NCBI GenBank assembly: GCA_963754135.1
Contig: CAVWEY010000003.1
Span: 1,240,001-1,304,000 of the forward strand
Direction of reading: 5' to 3'
Origin: JAJFUI01 sp963754135
Lineage (GTDB): Bacteria; Planctomycetota; Planctomycetia; Pirellulales; Thermoguttaceae
DNA: 64,000 nt
Part shown: positions 48,569 through 61,847 of the stretch, piece after piece
Position numbering within the stretch: position 1 is the stretch's first letter
How the letters are laid out: the number at the start of each line of letters is the position of its first letter
The notes under the pieces: model-generated
Told to the model about the DNA's origin: nothing
Databases searched by the model: none
What the model saw: the letters and a program-made list of their open reading frames with translations, nothing else
Position numbers and translations under genes: made by a program

Positions 48569-49621
48569 TTACGCCGCTGGCTGACGGCGTTCCAGCTTCG
48601 CCCGGTCTACTTCGACCCCCAAGCCGTGCCCTTCGGGGACGGGGATCATGCCGTCGGCGATCTCGAAGGAATCGGTCAAGACCGTGTCGCGGAGTTGTCC
48701 GGCGACAATCTCGTTGGCGGTGGAGAAGGCGGCCGTGGCGGCGGCCAGGTGGAGCATGGCGGCGGTGGCGATTCCCAGGGAGGACCGGCCGCCCAGCAAC
48801 GGGCTCACCCCGGCGGCGGCGGCCACGGCGGCACAAGCCCTGGCGGGCACGATCCCGCCCACCTGTTCCAGGTCGATCACCACGAAGGGGGCGGCGCCGC
48901 AACGCACCGCTGCCAACAGCTCGGCCGACGTGCGGATCGCCCGCCACAGACACAGCGGAACGCTCGTCTGCCGGCCCAGCGCGGCCGTCGGGTGAAGCTC
49001 CGGGGCGCTCAGCGGATCGAGGAGGAATTGCAGCCGCTGGTACTCCAGGCCGGCACAGAGGTCGCGGGCGGCCTCGAGGTCGAAGCGGCCCTGCCCGTCA
49101 AACCTCAGCTCGATCCGGTCGCCCACCAACTCGCGGATGGCGGTGAGGATTTTGAGGTCCTCGTCGGGGCGGCCGCCGGTCAGCACGGTTTGGGTGTGGA
49201 AGCCCTGGTCGGCCAACTCGCGGGAGACGTGGGCGGATGACTTGGGACGGCATCCGGCCAGGCGGATCGAGACGGGAATCCGCCGCCGGTAATACCCGCC
49301 CAACAGATTGCACAACGGCTGCCGCAGCACCCGGCCCAGCAGGTCCCAGACGGCCATTTCCACGGCCGAGCGCAAGGGCGCCGGCGAGAGCGCGTCCAGG
49401 GTGTGCAGCTCCTCGATGTCGTAGAGGCTGCGGCCGGCCAGCACGGCCAGCAGGGCCTCTCGCCGGGCGGCAAGCTCCGTGGGGCGCCAGGCAAGCCCTG
49501 ATTCGCCCCAGCCCTCCAAGCCCGAGGTGGTCGTCATGCGCACCAGCAAGTGACGGCCCGGCGCCGGCGAGCCGTTCTGCTCTGAGCCGACCAGAAACAA
49601 CTCCAAATCATGGATCTTCAT
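48569..49621 (-). CDS. Enolase superfamily (MR/MLE) protein with altered catalytic residues
   Basis: 350 residues in the mandelate racemase/muconate lactonizing fold: an N-terminal capping domain (GLEGWGESGLAWRP) and a barrel starting near SAVEMAVWDLLG. The usual KxK of the active site is absent; the aligned strand reads FHTQTVLTGGRPDED. One metal Asp remains in LRFDGQGRFDLE, but the second position reads LDPLSAP. It may be inactive on classical substrates or have another activity. No close pathway partner lies beside it. Confidence 0.7.
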   Translation of the reverse strand: MKIHDLELFLVGSEQNGSPAPGRHLLVRMTTTSGLEGWGESGLAWRPTELAARREALLAVLAGRSLYDIEELHTLDALSPAPLRSAVEMAVWDLLGRVLRQPLCNLLGGYYRRRIPVSIRLAGCRPKSSAHVSRELADQGFHTQTVLTGGRPDEDLKILTAIRELVGDRIELRFDGQGRFDLEAARDLCAGLEYQRLQFLLDPLSAPELHPTAALGRQTSVPLCLWRAIRTSAELLAAVRCGAAPFVVIDLEQVGGIVPARACAAVAAAAGVSPLLGGRSSLGIATAAMLHLAAATAAFSTANEIVAGQLRDTVLTDSFEIADGMIPVPEGHGLGVEVDRAKLERRQPAA

Positions 49622-49641
49622 CGCTGTCTCCGCTCAATGCA

Positions 49642-49726
49642 GGCGGCACACTCCGTGTGCCGCCGTCCTCACGCGGAGCGTGAGGAGTACACCGATTGTC
49701 CGCACACGGCGTGTGCGGACTACATT
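49642..49726. repeat. Cluster of three small palindromes (CACxCxxxGxGTG type)
   Basis: GGCGGCACACTCCGTGTGCC (49642-49664), CTCACGCGGAGCGTGAG (49668-49684) and GTCCGCACACGGCGTGTGCG (49698-49720) follow one another. The last provides the stop codon of ispH. The same words form the elements in hpnC and hpnD. Confidence 0.85.
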
Positions 49727-50634
49727 TCCGGCAAGGCAAACCGCACCTGTTCCTCGCGGACCGCACGGGTCTCGACCGAGGCAGCGAAACGCTCCTGCAA
49801 CATCGTCACGCACTCCTGCACCAGCGACTCGGGCGCGCTGGCGCCGGCCGTCAGCAGCACTGTCTCCACGCCGGAGAACCACCGCAGGTCGATGTCGGCC
49901 GGCCCGTCGATCAAATGGGCCGGCACGCCGCACGACTGGGCCAATTCCGTCAGCCGCCGGCTGTTGGAGCTGTTCCGGCTGCCGACGACCAACATCAGGC
50001 TGCACTGCGGGGCCAGCAGCCGGATCGCTTCCTGCCGATTCTGCGTAGCATAGCGGATGTCGTCGCGGGGCGGACCGACGGCCTGCGGAAACCGCCGCCG
50101 CAGATGCTCGACGATCCGGGCCGCATCGTCCACCGACAACGTGGTCTGGGTGAGATAGGCTACCTTGGAGGGGTCGGCCACCTCGACCCGATCGACGTCC
50201 GCCGTCGTCTCAACGAGGCGGATCGACTCCGGTGCCTCGCCCATCGTGCCTGCTACCTCATCGTGGCCGGCGTGGCCGATCAGCAGAACCGTGTAGCCTT
50301 GCCGGGCGAAGTGGACGGCTTCCCGATGCACCTTGGTCACCAATGGGCAGGTGGCGTCGATGGCCTTCAGACGCCGGCGGTGGGCCTGCTGCCGGACGCC
50401 GGGCGGCACGCCGTGGGCGGAATAGAGCAGGTGGGCCCCTTCCGGCACTTCCGCCAGGTCATCGACAAAGATCACCCCCTGCCGATGGAATCGCTCTACC
50501 ACCCATTTGTTGTGAACAATCTCGTGATAGACGTACAGCGGCGTGCCGTGGGTAGCCAAGGCCGATTCCAGGGCCTCGATGGCCATGTTCACGCCCGCAC
50601 AAAACCCCCGTGGCCGGGCCAGAATGATCCGCAT
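49720..50634 (-). CDS. ispH: 4-hydroxy-3-methylbut-2-enyl diphosphate reductase
   Basis: 304 residues, normal length. The three cluster Cys are in RPRGFCAGVNMAI, AIDATCPLVTKVH and the later SPECIAL-position region around LLTAGASAPE; substrate residues YSAHGVPP and VVGSRNSSNSRRL are present. It carries out the last step of the MEP pathway, making IPP and DMAPP with a 4Fe-4S cluster. It is divergent from the hpnCDE genes, which use the farnesyl diphosphate made from these units. Its stop codon falls in a hairpin repeat. Confidence 0.9.
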   Translation of the reverse strand: MRIILARPRGFCAGVNMAIEALESALATHGTPLYVYHEIVHNKWVVERFHRQGVIFVDDLAEVPEGAHLLYSAHGVPPGVRQQAHRRRLKAIDATCPLVTKVHREAVHFARQGYTVLLIGHAGHDEVAGTMGEAPESIRLVETTADVDRVEVADPSKVAYLTQTTLSVDDAARIVEHLRRRFPQAVGPPRDDIRYATQNRQEAIRLLAPQCSLMLVVGSRNSSNSRRLTELAQSCGVPAHLIDGPADIDLRWFSGVETVLLTAGASAPESLVQECVTMLQERFAASVETRAVREEQVRFALPEM

Positions 50635-50663
50635 GGTTCCCTCACTCGCCTCAAGACATCATA

Positions 50664-51734
50664 ATGGGGGAAGAGGCCAACGACAAGCAACGCCGCTTGC
50701 GGTTTCGCAAGCCGAGTTACATGTTTCCCAATGACCTAGAACGTTACGGTCCGCAGGCCGCCCCGGCGGCGCCGCCCACCCCGCGTCAGAGCCGGCGGTA
50801 CTGCCGGCGGCTGGCCCGGCGACACTACGAGAACTTCACGGTGCTCGGCCGGCTCCTGCCGCGGCGGCTGCGGCAGCACGTCGCCAACGTCTATGCCTAC
50901 TGCCGCTGGGCCGACGACTTGGCCGACGAATGTACTCCGCCGGAATGTAGTCCGCACACTCCGTGTGCGGAAAGCGGCACACGGAGTGCGCCGCCTACAT
51001 TGGCGCCGCCTACATCGGCCGCCCCGCAGCGGGCCCTGGCCTTGCTGGGCTGGTGGGAAGCGCAGCTCCGCGATTGTTATCGCGGCGGGGCCACCCATCC
51101 CGTCTTCATTGCGCTGCAGGAAACAATCCGCCAGTTCGACGTCCCCGCCGATCCCTTCATCGACCTGTTGGTGGCCTTCCGGCAAGACCAGCACGTAACG
51201 CGCTACGAGACGACCCAACAGGTGCTCGAATACTGCCGTTGGTCGGCCAATCCGGTGGGCCGGCTGGTGCTCTACCTCGGCCGGTGCCATACGCCGGAGC
51301 GGGCGCGGCTGGCCGATTCGATCTGCACGGGGCTGCAACTGGCCAACTTCTGCCAGGACGTGGCGCGGGACTGGCAGCGCGGGCGGATCTATCTGCCGCA
51401 GGCGGCTTGCCGGCGGTTCGGCTACGATGAGGCGGCGTTCGCCCGGCAGGAATCGAGCGACGCCTTCCGTCAACTGCTGGCCGCCCAGGTGGATGAGGCG
51501 GAGGGCTGGTTGCGGGCCGGGTTGCCGTTGGCGGCCAAGATGCCCGCCGGGCTGCGCCTGCCGGTGGCGTTGTTCGCCGCCGGCGGCTTGGCGATCCTGC
51601 AAGCGATCCGCCGCCAGAACTACGACGTCTGGGCGAAGCGGCCAACCGTCTCCAAATTCGAGAAGCTGCAACTGGCGGTCCGTTGTTGGTGGAAACTGCG
51701 GTCTGGCGGATTGTACTCGTCACGCTCCGCGTGA
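50664..51734 (+). CDS. hpnC: Squalene-pathway prenyltransferase HpnC with an inserted repeat
   Basis: About 356 residues, head-to-head prenyl synthase fold. The first Asp-rich motif is CRWADDLADE, the second CQDVARDWQRGRIYLPQ. In the HpnCDE route HpnC converts presqualene diphosphate to hydroxysqualene. Directly after the first Asp motif, about 30 residues (CTPPECSPHTPCAESGTR...) are encoded by a hairpin repeat (50929-51015) that family members lack; the frame stays open. ATG 50664 may not be the start; ATG 50721 (MFPNDLERYGP) is also possible. Confidence 0.85.
   Translation: MGEEANDKQRRLRFRKPSYMFPNDLERYGPQAAPAAPPTPRQSRRYCRRLARRHYENFTVLGRLLPRRLRQHVANVYAYCRWADDLADECTPPECSPHTPCAESGTRSAPPTLAPPTSAAPQRALALLGWWEAQLRDCYRGGATHPVFIALQETIRQFDVPADPFIDLLVAFRQDQHVTRYETTQQVLEYCRWSANPVGRLVLYLGRCHTPERARLADSICTGLQLANFCQDVARDWQRGRIYLPQAACRRFGYDEAAFARQESSDAFRQLLAAQVDEAEGWLRAGLPLAAKMPAGLRLPVALFAAGGLAILQAIRRQNYDVWAKRPTVSKFEKLQLAVRCWWKLRSGGLYSSRSA
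50929..51015. repeat. Hairpin element inserted in hpnC
   Basis: Outer arms AATGTAGTCCGCACACTCCG and its imperfect complement ending CCTACATT enclose a loop AAAG. It reads in frame as a Cys/Pro/Ser-rich stretch. Confidence 0.85.
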
Positions 51735-51761
51735 CGCGACATCCTCACGCGGAGCGTGAGG
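51718..51761. repeat. Two palindromes at the hpnC-hpnD junction
   Basis: CGTCACGCTCCGCGTGACG (51718-51736) and CCTCACGCGGAGCGTGAGG (51743-51761). They supply the hpnC stop region; both words also occur at 49668-49684. Confidence 0.8.
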
Positions 51762-51773
51762 ACTGCGATAAAC

Positions 51774-52799
<1,026 letters not shown>

Positions 52800-52803
<4 letters not shown>

Positions 52804-54324
52804 ACAACTCAGCCCTCACCCTAGCCCTCTCCGGGCACCAACCGAAGGTTGGTCGGGAGAGGGGACCGTCGGTGGCGATCATTGGCGGGGGGCTGGCCGG
52901 GCTGGCGGCCGCGGTCGAAGCAGCCGAGCACGGCCTCCGCGTCGAGCTTTTCGAGCAGGCCCCGTTCCTCGGCGGCCGGGCCGGCTCGCTCATGGACTGC
53001 CAGACCGGCCAGTTGATCGACTACTGCCCGCACGTCGCCCTGGGCTGCTGTAGCGAGTTTCTCGATTTCTGCCGCCGCACGGAGGTCATGGACTGCTTCC
53101 AACGGACCGGCACGCTGCACTTCATCGGACCCGACGGCACGCGGCACGAGGTGGCCGGGAGCCGTTGGCTGCCCGGCCCGCTCCATCTACTGCCGGGACT
53201 GATGCGGCTAAAGTATCTCTCGCTCAGTGAGCGTTGGCGGATCGTCCGGAACGTTGCGCCGCCTGGTGCGGGTTCAAACCCACACAGGCGGACGCAGAAA
53301 GAATAGCCGGCGGCTAACAGCCGCCGGAAACGCCCTTGCAAAATCGCGGCGCACATTCCGGCGGCTGTTAGCCGCCGGCTATTCCGAAGCCATCGAACAG
53401 ACCATCGGCGCGTGGCTCCGCGCCCACGGGCAATCGCCGCGGGCGATCGAATGTTTCTGGTCGGTGGTCCTCACCAGCGCGCTGGGTGAAACGGTCGATC
53501 ATGCGTCCCTGGCCGCTGCGCAGCAGGTTTTCCGCGACGGGTTTCTGGCCTCGCGGGGAGCGGGCGACTTGTTGCTGCCGCGGCTGCCGCTCCGGGAGAT
53601 ATTCCACGACCGCCTGCTCCAATGGCTGACGGCCCGCGGCATCCTGGTGCATCTCGGCACTGCCGTCCGGCGCGTCGAGGGCGATGCGAGGCGGGCCGAC
53701 GCCCTGGTGCTGCCGGACGGCACGCGAAAGCCGTTCGAGCGGGTGATCGTCGCTGTGCCGTGGCATCGAGTGCGACCGTTGTGTGCCGCCGATCTCCTGG
53801 CGGCCATGTCGGCGATGGCCGATGTCGAGCGGATCGAGCCGGCGGCCATCACGGCGGTCCATCTCTGGTTCGACCGCCCCGTGGTTCCTTTGCCCCACGC
53901 GGTGTTGGTGGGGCGGCTGGGGCAATGGGTGTTTGCCGAGAGCATGTCCGGCGTCTCCCCTCTCCCTTTGGGAGAGGGGACTGCCAGACAACAGCATTGC
54001 CAAGTGGTCGTCAGCGCCTCGCACCGGCTGGCCCGGCGAAAGCACGACGAGTGGCTGGCCGCGGTCCGCGGCGAGTTGGAAGCGGTTTGGCCCGCGGTGC
54101 GCCAGGCGCGGTTGCTGCACGGCCGGGTGATTGCGCAGCCGGCGGCCGTGTTTTCCGTCCAGCCTGGCGTGGACCGTTTCCGCCCCCCGCAACGGACGCC
54201 CGTTGCCAACCTCGCCCTGGCCGGCGATTGGACGGCGACCGGCTGGCCGGCTACGATGGAGAGTGCCGTCCGCAGCGGGCGTCGGGCGGTGGGGGCGCTG
54301 TTGAATCGAGGGGGCGGCAGTTGA
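52800..54324 (+). CDS. hpnE: Hydroxysqualene dehydroxylase HpnE, interrupted by a hairpin and frameshift
   Basis: The N-terminal FAD-binding motif VAIIGGGLAGLAAAVEAAEHG begins at about residue 23, after an in-frame repeat (52812-52865). The first frame stops at 53306 inside a hairpin (53301-53385). The second frame continues from before it and reads to 54324: FWSVVLTSALGE, LPLREIFHDRLLQW and the C-terminal FAD site NLALAGDWTATGWPATMESAV. In the HpnCDE route it removes the hydroxyl to give squalene, a hopanoid precursor. A frame break near 53262 and the hairpin together suggest either a broken gene or sequence error next to an insert; the conserved ends favour a recently functional gene. Confidence 0.8.
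52812..52865. repeat. Repeat element CCTCTCCGGGCACCAACCGA, in-frame in hpnE
   Basis: A near copy of 15427-15482. It lies between the start codon and the FAD-binding motif, adding residues to the N-terminus. A shorter relative, CCCCTCTCCCTTTGGGAGAG, occurs at 53957-53981 in the same gene. Confidence 0.75.
53301..53385. repeat. Perfect hairpin, GAATAGCCGGCGGCTAACAG subfamily, inside hpnE
   Basis: Arms 53301-53327 and 53359-53385 are exact complements. The frame entering from upstream meets a stop (TAG) here; the other frame reads through. Confidence 0.9.
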
Positions 54325-54348
54325 ACTGCCGACCCAACAAGGCTCCCA

Positions 54349-55668
54349 ATGAAAATCGTCTATCTTGCCGCCGGGGCCGGAAACATGTACTGCGGCAGCT
54401 GCCTGCACGGCAACACCCTCGCCGCCGCGTTGCGAACCGCCGGCCACGATTGCCTCTTGGCCCCCATGTACACGCCGATCCGCACGGATGAAGAAGACGT
54501 CAGCATCCCTCGGGTGGCCTTCGGCGGCATCAACGTCTACCTGCAACAGCGCTGGGCGGCGTTCCACCACACGCCCTGGTTCCTCGACCGCCTGCTGGAT
54601 CGGCCCGTGGTGCTGCGCTGGGCGACCGGCCGCAGTTCGAGCGTGCAGCCGGAGCATCTCGGCGCACTGACGGTCTCGATGCTCGAAGGGGAGGAGGGCC
54701 GCCAGCGGAAGGAACTCGAAAAACTCCTGCAATGGCTGGCAGGGGACGTTCGCCCCCAGGTGGTCCACCTGAACAACGTCCTGCTGATCGGCGTTGCCCG
54801 ACAAATCATCCGCCGGCTGGGCGTACACGTGGTGTGCAGCCTCGGCGGCGAAGACAGTTTTCTGGAGAGGCTCCCCGAACCCTACCGCGGCCGGGCGGTC
54901 GAGTTGCTCCGCCAGCGCGCGGCCGAGGCGACTGTGCTGGTAGCGATGAACCGTTACTACGCCGGCTTCATGGCGGAATACTTGCGGCTGCCGCCCGAGC
55001 GGATCCGCGTCATCCCGCCGGGCTTGAACCTGGCGGGCTACGGCGTTGGGGCGGCAGTTGGACCGGGCCGTGGCGTTGGGGCAGCAGTTGAACTGCCGCC
55101 CCAACCGGCGGTGACGATCGGCTATCTGGCCCGCGTGTGCCCCGACAAGGGCCTGCACCAGCTTGCCGCTGTGTTACCGATTCTGGCAGCCGATGGCGAA
55201 CTGCCACCGCTCCGCGTGCGTGCAGCCGGATACCTCGATCCGATCGACCGCCCCTACGTGGCCGGCATCCGGCGGCAACTGGCCGCGGCCGGGCTGGCCG
55301 ACCGGTTCCAGTACATCGGCGAATTGGATCGGGCGGCCAAGATCGCCTTTCTCGAATCGCTCGATCTGTTCTGCCTGCCGACGGTCTGGCCCGAGGCCAA
55401 GGGCCTGCCGGTGTTGGAGGCCTGGGCCGCCGGCGTGCCGGCCGTTTTGCCCGCGCATGGGGCCTTCCCCGAATTGATCGCCGACACCGGCGGCGGCCTG
55501 CTCTACGAGCCGGGCAATCTCGCCTCGCTGGCGGCCGCCCTGAAACGCCTGATCCTCGATGCCCAACTGGCCGGCCAGTGCGGACGCCAGGCTCAAACCG
55601 CCGTCCGGCAACGCTATAATGCGGAACTAATGGCGCGGCGGATGATCGAACTGTATGAGGGATTATGA
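54349..55668 (+). CDS. Family 4-type glycosyltransferase
   Basis: 439 residues, GT-B fold. The N-terminal domain starts IVYLAAGAGNMYCGSCLHGN; the C-terminal domain has IGYLARVCPDKGLHQLA and the donor-site region LPTVWPEAKGLPVLEAWAAGVP. It transfers a sugar from a nucleotide donor to an unknown acceptor, perhaps in the cell envelope. A repeat (55045-55105) adds Gly/Ala/Val-rich residues between the two domains, in frame. It overlaps the next gene by ATGA. Confidence 0.85.
   Translation: MKIVYLAAGAGNMYCGSCLHGNTLAAALRTAGHDCLLAPMYTPIRTDEEDVSIPRVAFGGINVYLQQRWAAFHHTPWFLDRLLDRPVVLRWATGRSSSVQPEHLGALTVSMLEGEEGRQRKELEKLLQWLAGDVRPQVVHLNNVLLIGVARQIIRRLGVHVVCSLGGEDSFLERLPEPYRGRAVELLRQRAAEATVLVAMNRYYAGFMAEYLRLPPERIRVIPPGLNLAGYGVGAAVGPGRGVGAAVELPPQPAVTIGYLARVCPDKGLHQLAAVLPILAADGELPPLRVRAAGYLDPIDRPYVAGIRRQLAAAGLADRFQYIGELDRAAKIAFLESLDLFCLPTVWPEAKGLPVLEAWAAGVPAVLPAHGAFPELIADTGGGLLYEPGNLASLAAALKRLILDAQLAGQCGRQAQTAVRQRYNAELMARRMIELYEGL
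55045..55105. repeat. Repeat GTTGGGGCGGCAGTTG and its complement, in-frame in a glycosyltransferase
   Basis: GTTGGGGCGGCAGTTG at 55045 pairs with CAACTGCCGCCCCAAC-like sequence ending at 55105. Related words lie at 54309-54336 (end of hpnE) and 59091-59115. Confidence 0.75.
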
Positions 55669-56334
55669 GCACGCTCTTGGTCGAACACGTCTCGAAACAG
55701 TACCCCACGCGAGGCGAGCCGCTCATAGTGCTCCGTGACGTGTCGCTCAAGTTGGCGCGGGCGAGAACGTGGCGATTCTCGGCCCCAGCGGCTCGGGCAA
55801 GAGCACGCTGTTGAGCATCGTGGGCGGGTTGGAGCCGCCCAGCGGCGGCCGGGTGGTGCTCGACGGCCAGGACCCGGCCACGCTCGCCGAGCCGGAGTTG
55901 GCCGCGTTTCGCCGCCAAAAAGTCGGCTTCGTCTTTCAGGACCATCACCTGCTGCCGCAGTGTTCGGTGCTGGAGAACGTGCTGGTGCCCACGGCTGCCG
56001 CGGGCCGGACGCCGGCAGCGGCCCTCCAGCGGGCCCGGATGCTGCTGGAGCGCGTCGGCCTGGCTGACCGGCTGGACTATCGCCCCGCCGAGCTTTCCGG
56101 CGGCGAGCGGCAGCGGACGGCCCTGGCCCGGGCGCTGATCCACAGCCCGTTGCTGGTCTTGGCCGACGAGCCGACCGGCAACCTGGACCGCACAACGGCC
56201 GCCGGTGTCGGCGAATTGTTGTTGGAGCTTCAGCGGCAGGAGCAAACGATGTTGATCGTCGTCACCCACAGCCCGCGGCTGGCGGGAATGATGGAAAGAC
56301 GGTTGGAACTCGATGACGGGGTGCTGAAGCGAGG

Positions 56335-56338
<4 letters not shown>
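55665..56338 (+). CDS. ABC transporter ATPase, LolD/MacB type (one frameshift)
   Basis: About 224 residues. Walker A GPSGSGKST, the signature LSGGERQRTALARAL, Walker B LLVLADEPTGNLD and the switch His in VVTHSPRL are all intact, typical of MacB/LolD ATPases. The N-terminal 30 residues are in another frame; a G is missing near 55755 (LARGENVAIL expected). It overlaps the permease gene by four bases, so the two form one transporter. Confidence 0.9.
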
Positions 56339-59850
<3,512 letters not shown>

Positions 59851-59863
59851 GCCCGAAGGGATT

Positions 59864-60622
59864 CTACCTTCCCCGCTGCCCGCCGAACCACTCGATCTGG
59901 CGGCGGGGGCAGAAAGTCCAGCCGTGGGCGGCGCAGTAGGGGGCCAGCCAGGCGGCCTTCTCCGCCAACAGGCCGGCCTCGATCCCCTGCGGCATGAGCA
60001 TCACCCGCGACGGCTCGATCTCGGGAAACTCGGCCAGATACGCCTCGACTTCCCGGCAATCCGCCGGACAGTCCACCACGAACTTCAGTTGGCAGTCGTA
60101 CTGGGCCAGCAGCCGCCGGATCACCTCGGGGGCGTGCCGCTGGCGGGCGTGGCGGTCAGCCCACCGCGGGTCGGGCTCCGGCGGCGGCGCGGAGTTCGAC
60201 AACTTCGGGCTGATCGACATCAGATCGCAGGCGACCGGCAGGTAGAGCGTGCCGGCGGTCTCGATGGTGATGTGCCAACCCCCGTCGCGCAAGGCGGCGG
60301 CCAAGGGAATCAACTCGGCGAAAAGCATCGGCTCGCCGCCGGTGAGGACGACGTGGCGGACGGGCAGTAGAGCAGGCATCCTTGCCTGCTCGGGTGGTCG
60401 ATCCGGCATCCCTACCGGCTCAGGAGCAGGCAAGGATGCCTGCTCTACCCGCTCCAGGACTTCGGCGACCGGGAGGTCCTCGCCTTCGGGCGTCCAGGAG
60501 GCGTAGGGCGTATCGCACCAGCGGCAGCGGAGGTTGCAGCCGCTCGCGCGGACGAAGACGCTGGGGACGCCCGTCAGACGCCCCTCGCCTTGGACCGATC
60601 GGAATATCTCGGCGATTCGCAT
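59864..60622 (-). CDS. queE: 7-carboxy-7-deazaguanine synthase with an inserted repeat
   Basis: 252 residues. The radical SAM motif is SGCNLRCRWCDTPYASW, with RSVQGEGRLTG at the start and LTGGEPMLF further on, all typical of QueE. It makes CDG, an early step to queuosine and preQ0. A hairpin (60367-60448) lies between the two motifs and adds about 25 residues in frame (QASLPAPEPVGMPDRPPEQ). The gene is followed by queC on the same strand. Confidence 0.9.
   Translation of the reverse strand: MRIAEIFRSVQGEGRLTGVPSVFVRASGCNLRCRWCDTPYASWTPEGEDLPVAEVLERVEQASLPAPEPVGMPDRPPEQARMPALLPVRHVVLTGGEPMLFAELIPLAAALRDGGWHITIETAGTLYLPVACDLMSISPKLSNSAPPPEPDPRWADRHARQRHAPEVIRRLLAQYDCQLKFVVDCPADCREVEAYLAEFPEIEPSRVMLMPQGIEAGLLAEKAAWLAPYCAAHGWTFCPRRQIEWFGGQRGR
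60367..60448. repeat. Perfect hairpin GTAGAGCAGGCATCCTTGCC inside queE
   Basis: Arms 60367-60391 and 60424-60448 (25 bp) are exact complements. The queE frame stays open through it. Confidence 0.9.
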
Positions 60623-60626
60623 GGAG

Positions 60627-61361
60627 TTATTGGTACTCTGCTGGGTCCACGAGTCCTGCCTCGGCGAAGCCGCGGAGGCGGAGCAGGCAGGCGTCGCAAC
60701 GGCCGCAGGCCAATCCGGCCGGACTGGGATCGTAACACGAGTGGGTCAATCCGAAATCGACGCCCAGCGCGACGCCGCGACGGATGATCTCGGCCTTCGT
60801 CAATCGCATCAGCGGGGCGCGGATGATGAAGTTCAACCGGCCTTCGACGCCCGCGCGGGTGCCCAAGTTGGCCGCGGCCGCAAAGGCCGCCAGGAACTCC
60901 GGCCGGCAGTCGGGGTATCCGCTGTAGTCCACGGCGTTGACGCCCAGGAAGATGTCGGCGGCGCCGATCGTTTCGGCATAGGCCAAGGCCAGCGACAGCA
61001 GCACGGTGTTCCGCGCCGGCACGTAGGTGACGGGGATGCCGTGGGCGATCTGGTCGGCCGGGCGGTCCTTGGGGACGGCGATGGCGGCGGTCAGGGCGCT
61101 GCCGCCTAGTTGACCGAGAGCGACGCTCAACACCACGTGCCGCTCGACGCCCAAGCTCTCCGCCACCCGCCGGGCGGCGGAAAGCTCGAAACGGTGCCGC
61201 TGGCCATAATCGACCGACAGGGCATGGACCGGGAACCCCTCTTGCCGGGCAATGGCGGCCGTGGTGGCCGAGTCAAGCCCCCCGGATAGCAGGACCACCG
61301 CCGGCTGGCATGAATCGTCGCTACTCAAGTGCAGTCCCCCTGTCCCCACAGCCGTTATCAT
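60627..61361 (-). CDS. queC: 7-cyano-7-deazaguanine synthase
   Basis: About 244 residues. The PP-loop ATP-binding motif is VVLLSGGLDSATT, with LSVDYGQRHRFEL, and the zinc site THSCYDPSPAGLACGRCDACLLR. It makes preQ0 from CDG, ATP and ammonia. I chose ATG 61361 near the divergent queF; a longer reading to 61439 is unlikely. Cytoplasmic. Confidence 0.9.
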   Translation of the reverse strand: MITAVGTGGLHLSSDDSCQPAVVLLSGGLDSATTAAIARQEGFPVHALSVDYGQRHRFELSAARRVAESLGVERHVVLSVALGQLGGSALTAAIAVPKDRPADQIAHGIPVTYVPARNTVLLSLALAYAETIGAADIFLGVNAVDYSGYPDCRPEFLAAFAAAANLGTRAGVEGRLNFIIRAPLMRLTKAEIIRRGVALGVDFGLTHSCYDPSPAGLACGRCDACLLRLRGFAEAGLVDPAEYQ

Positions 61362-61398
61362 GCCACAATAACTGGCCGAAGGAAAGGAGCCGACCGAA

Positions 61399-61818
61399 GT
61401 GGACGACCGTTTCCGCAGCGCCTTGCAGACGTTCGACAATCCGTATCCCCAGCGGGACTACACCGTCGAGATCGTCTGCCCGGAGTTCACCTCGGTCTGC
61501 CCGAAGACGGGCCAGCCGGACTTCGGCACGCTCAAGATCGCCTACGTTCCCGACGCCCGGTGCGTCGAGTTGAAGAGCCTGAAGCTGTACTTGCACCAGT
61601 ACCGCAACGAGGGGATTTACTACGAGGCGGCCGCCAACCGGATTCTCGACGACCTGGCGGCGGTGCTCCGGCCGCGGCGGATGACGCTCACCGCAGCGTT
61701 CACCCCCCGCGGCGGGATCACCACCACGGTGACGGCGAGCTATCAGCTTTCAGCGGTCAGCGACCAGCGATCAGCGGTCAGTAGCCGGTGCGAAGCCGCA
61801 AGCGGCAATGCTTCCTAA
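61399..61818 (+). CDS. queF: NADPH-dependent preQ0 reductase with a repeat-derived tail
   Basis: 139 residues from GTG 61399 (AAGGAG upstream). The active-site Cys is in FTSVCPKTGQPDFG, with the substrate residues in VELKSLKLYLHQYRNEGIYY. It reduces preQ0 to preQ1. The normal QueF end is near VTASY; here the frame continues through a direct repeat (61738-61784), giving a tail QLSAVSDQRSAVSSR of no known role. It is divergent from queC. Confidence 0.9.
   Translation: MDDRFRSALQTFDNPYPQRDYTVEIVCPEFTSVCPKTGQPDFGTLKIAYVPDARCVELKSLKLYLHQYRNEGIYYEAAANRILDDLAAVLRPRRMTLTAAFTPRGGITTTVTASYQLSAVSDQRSAVSSRCEAASGNAS
61738..61784 (+). repeat. Direct repeat CAGCGGTCAG / CAGCGATCAGCGGTCAG
   Basis: Short near-identical units of CAGCGGTCAG type follow one another at the 3' end of queF and replace its normal stop. 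Confidence 0.65.
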
Positions 61819-61847
61819 TTCCCACTCCCAAATCCCCAATCCCTCCC

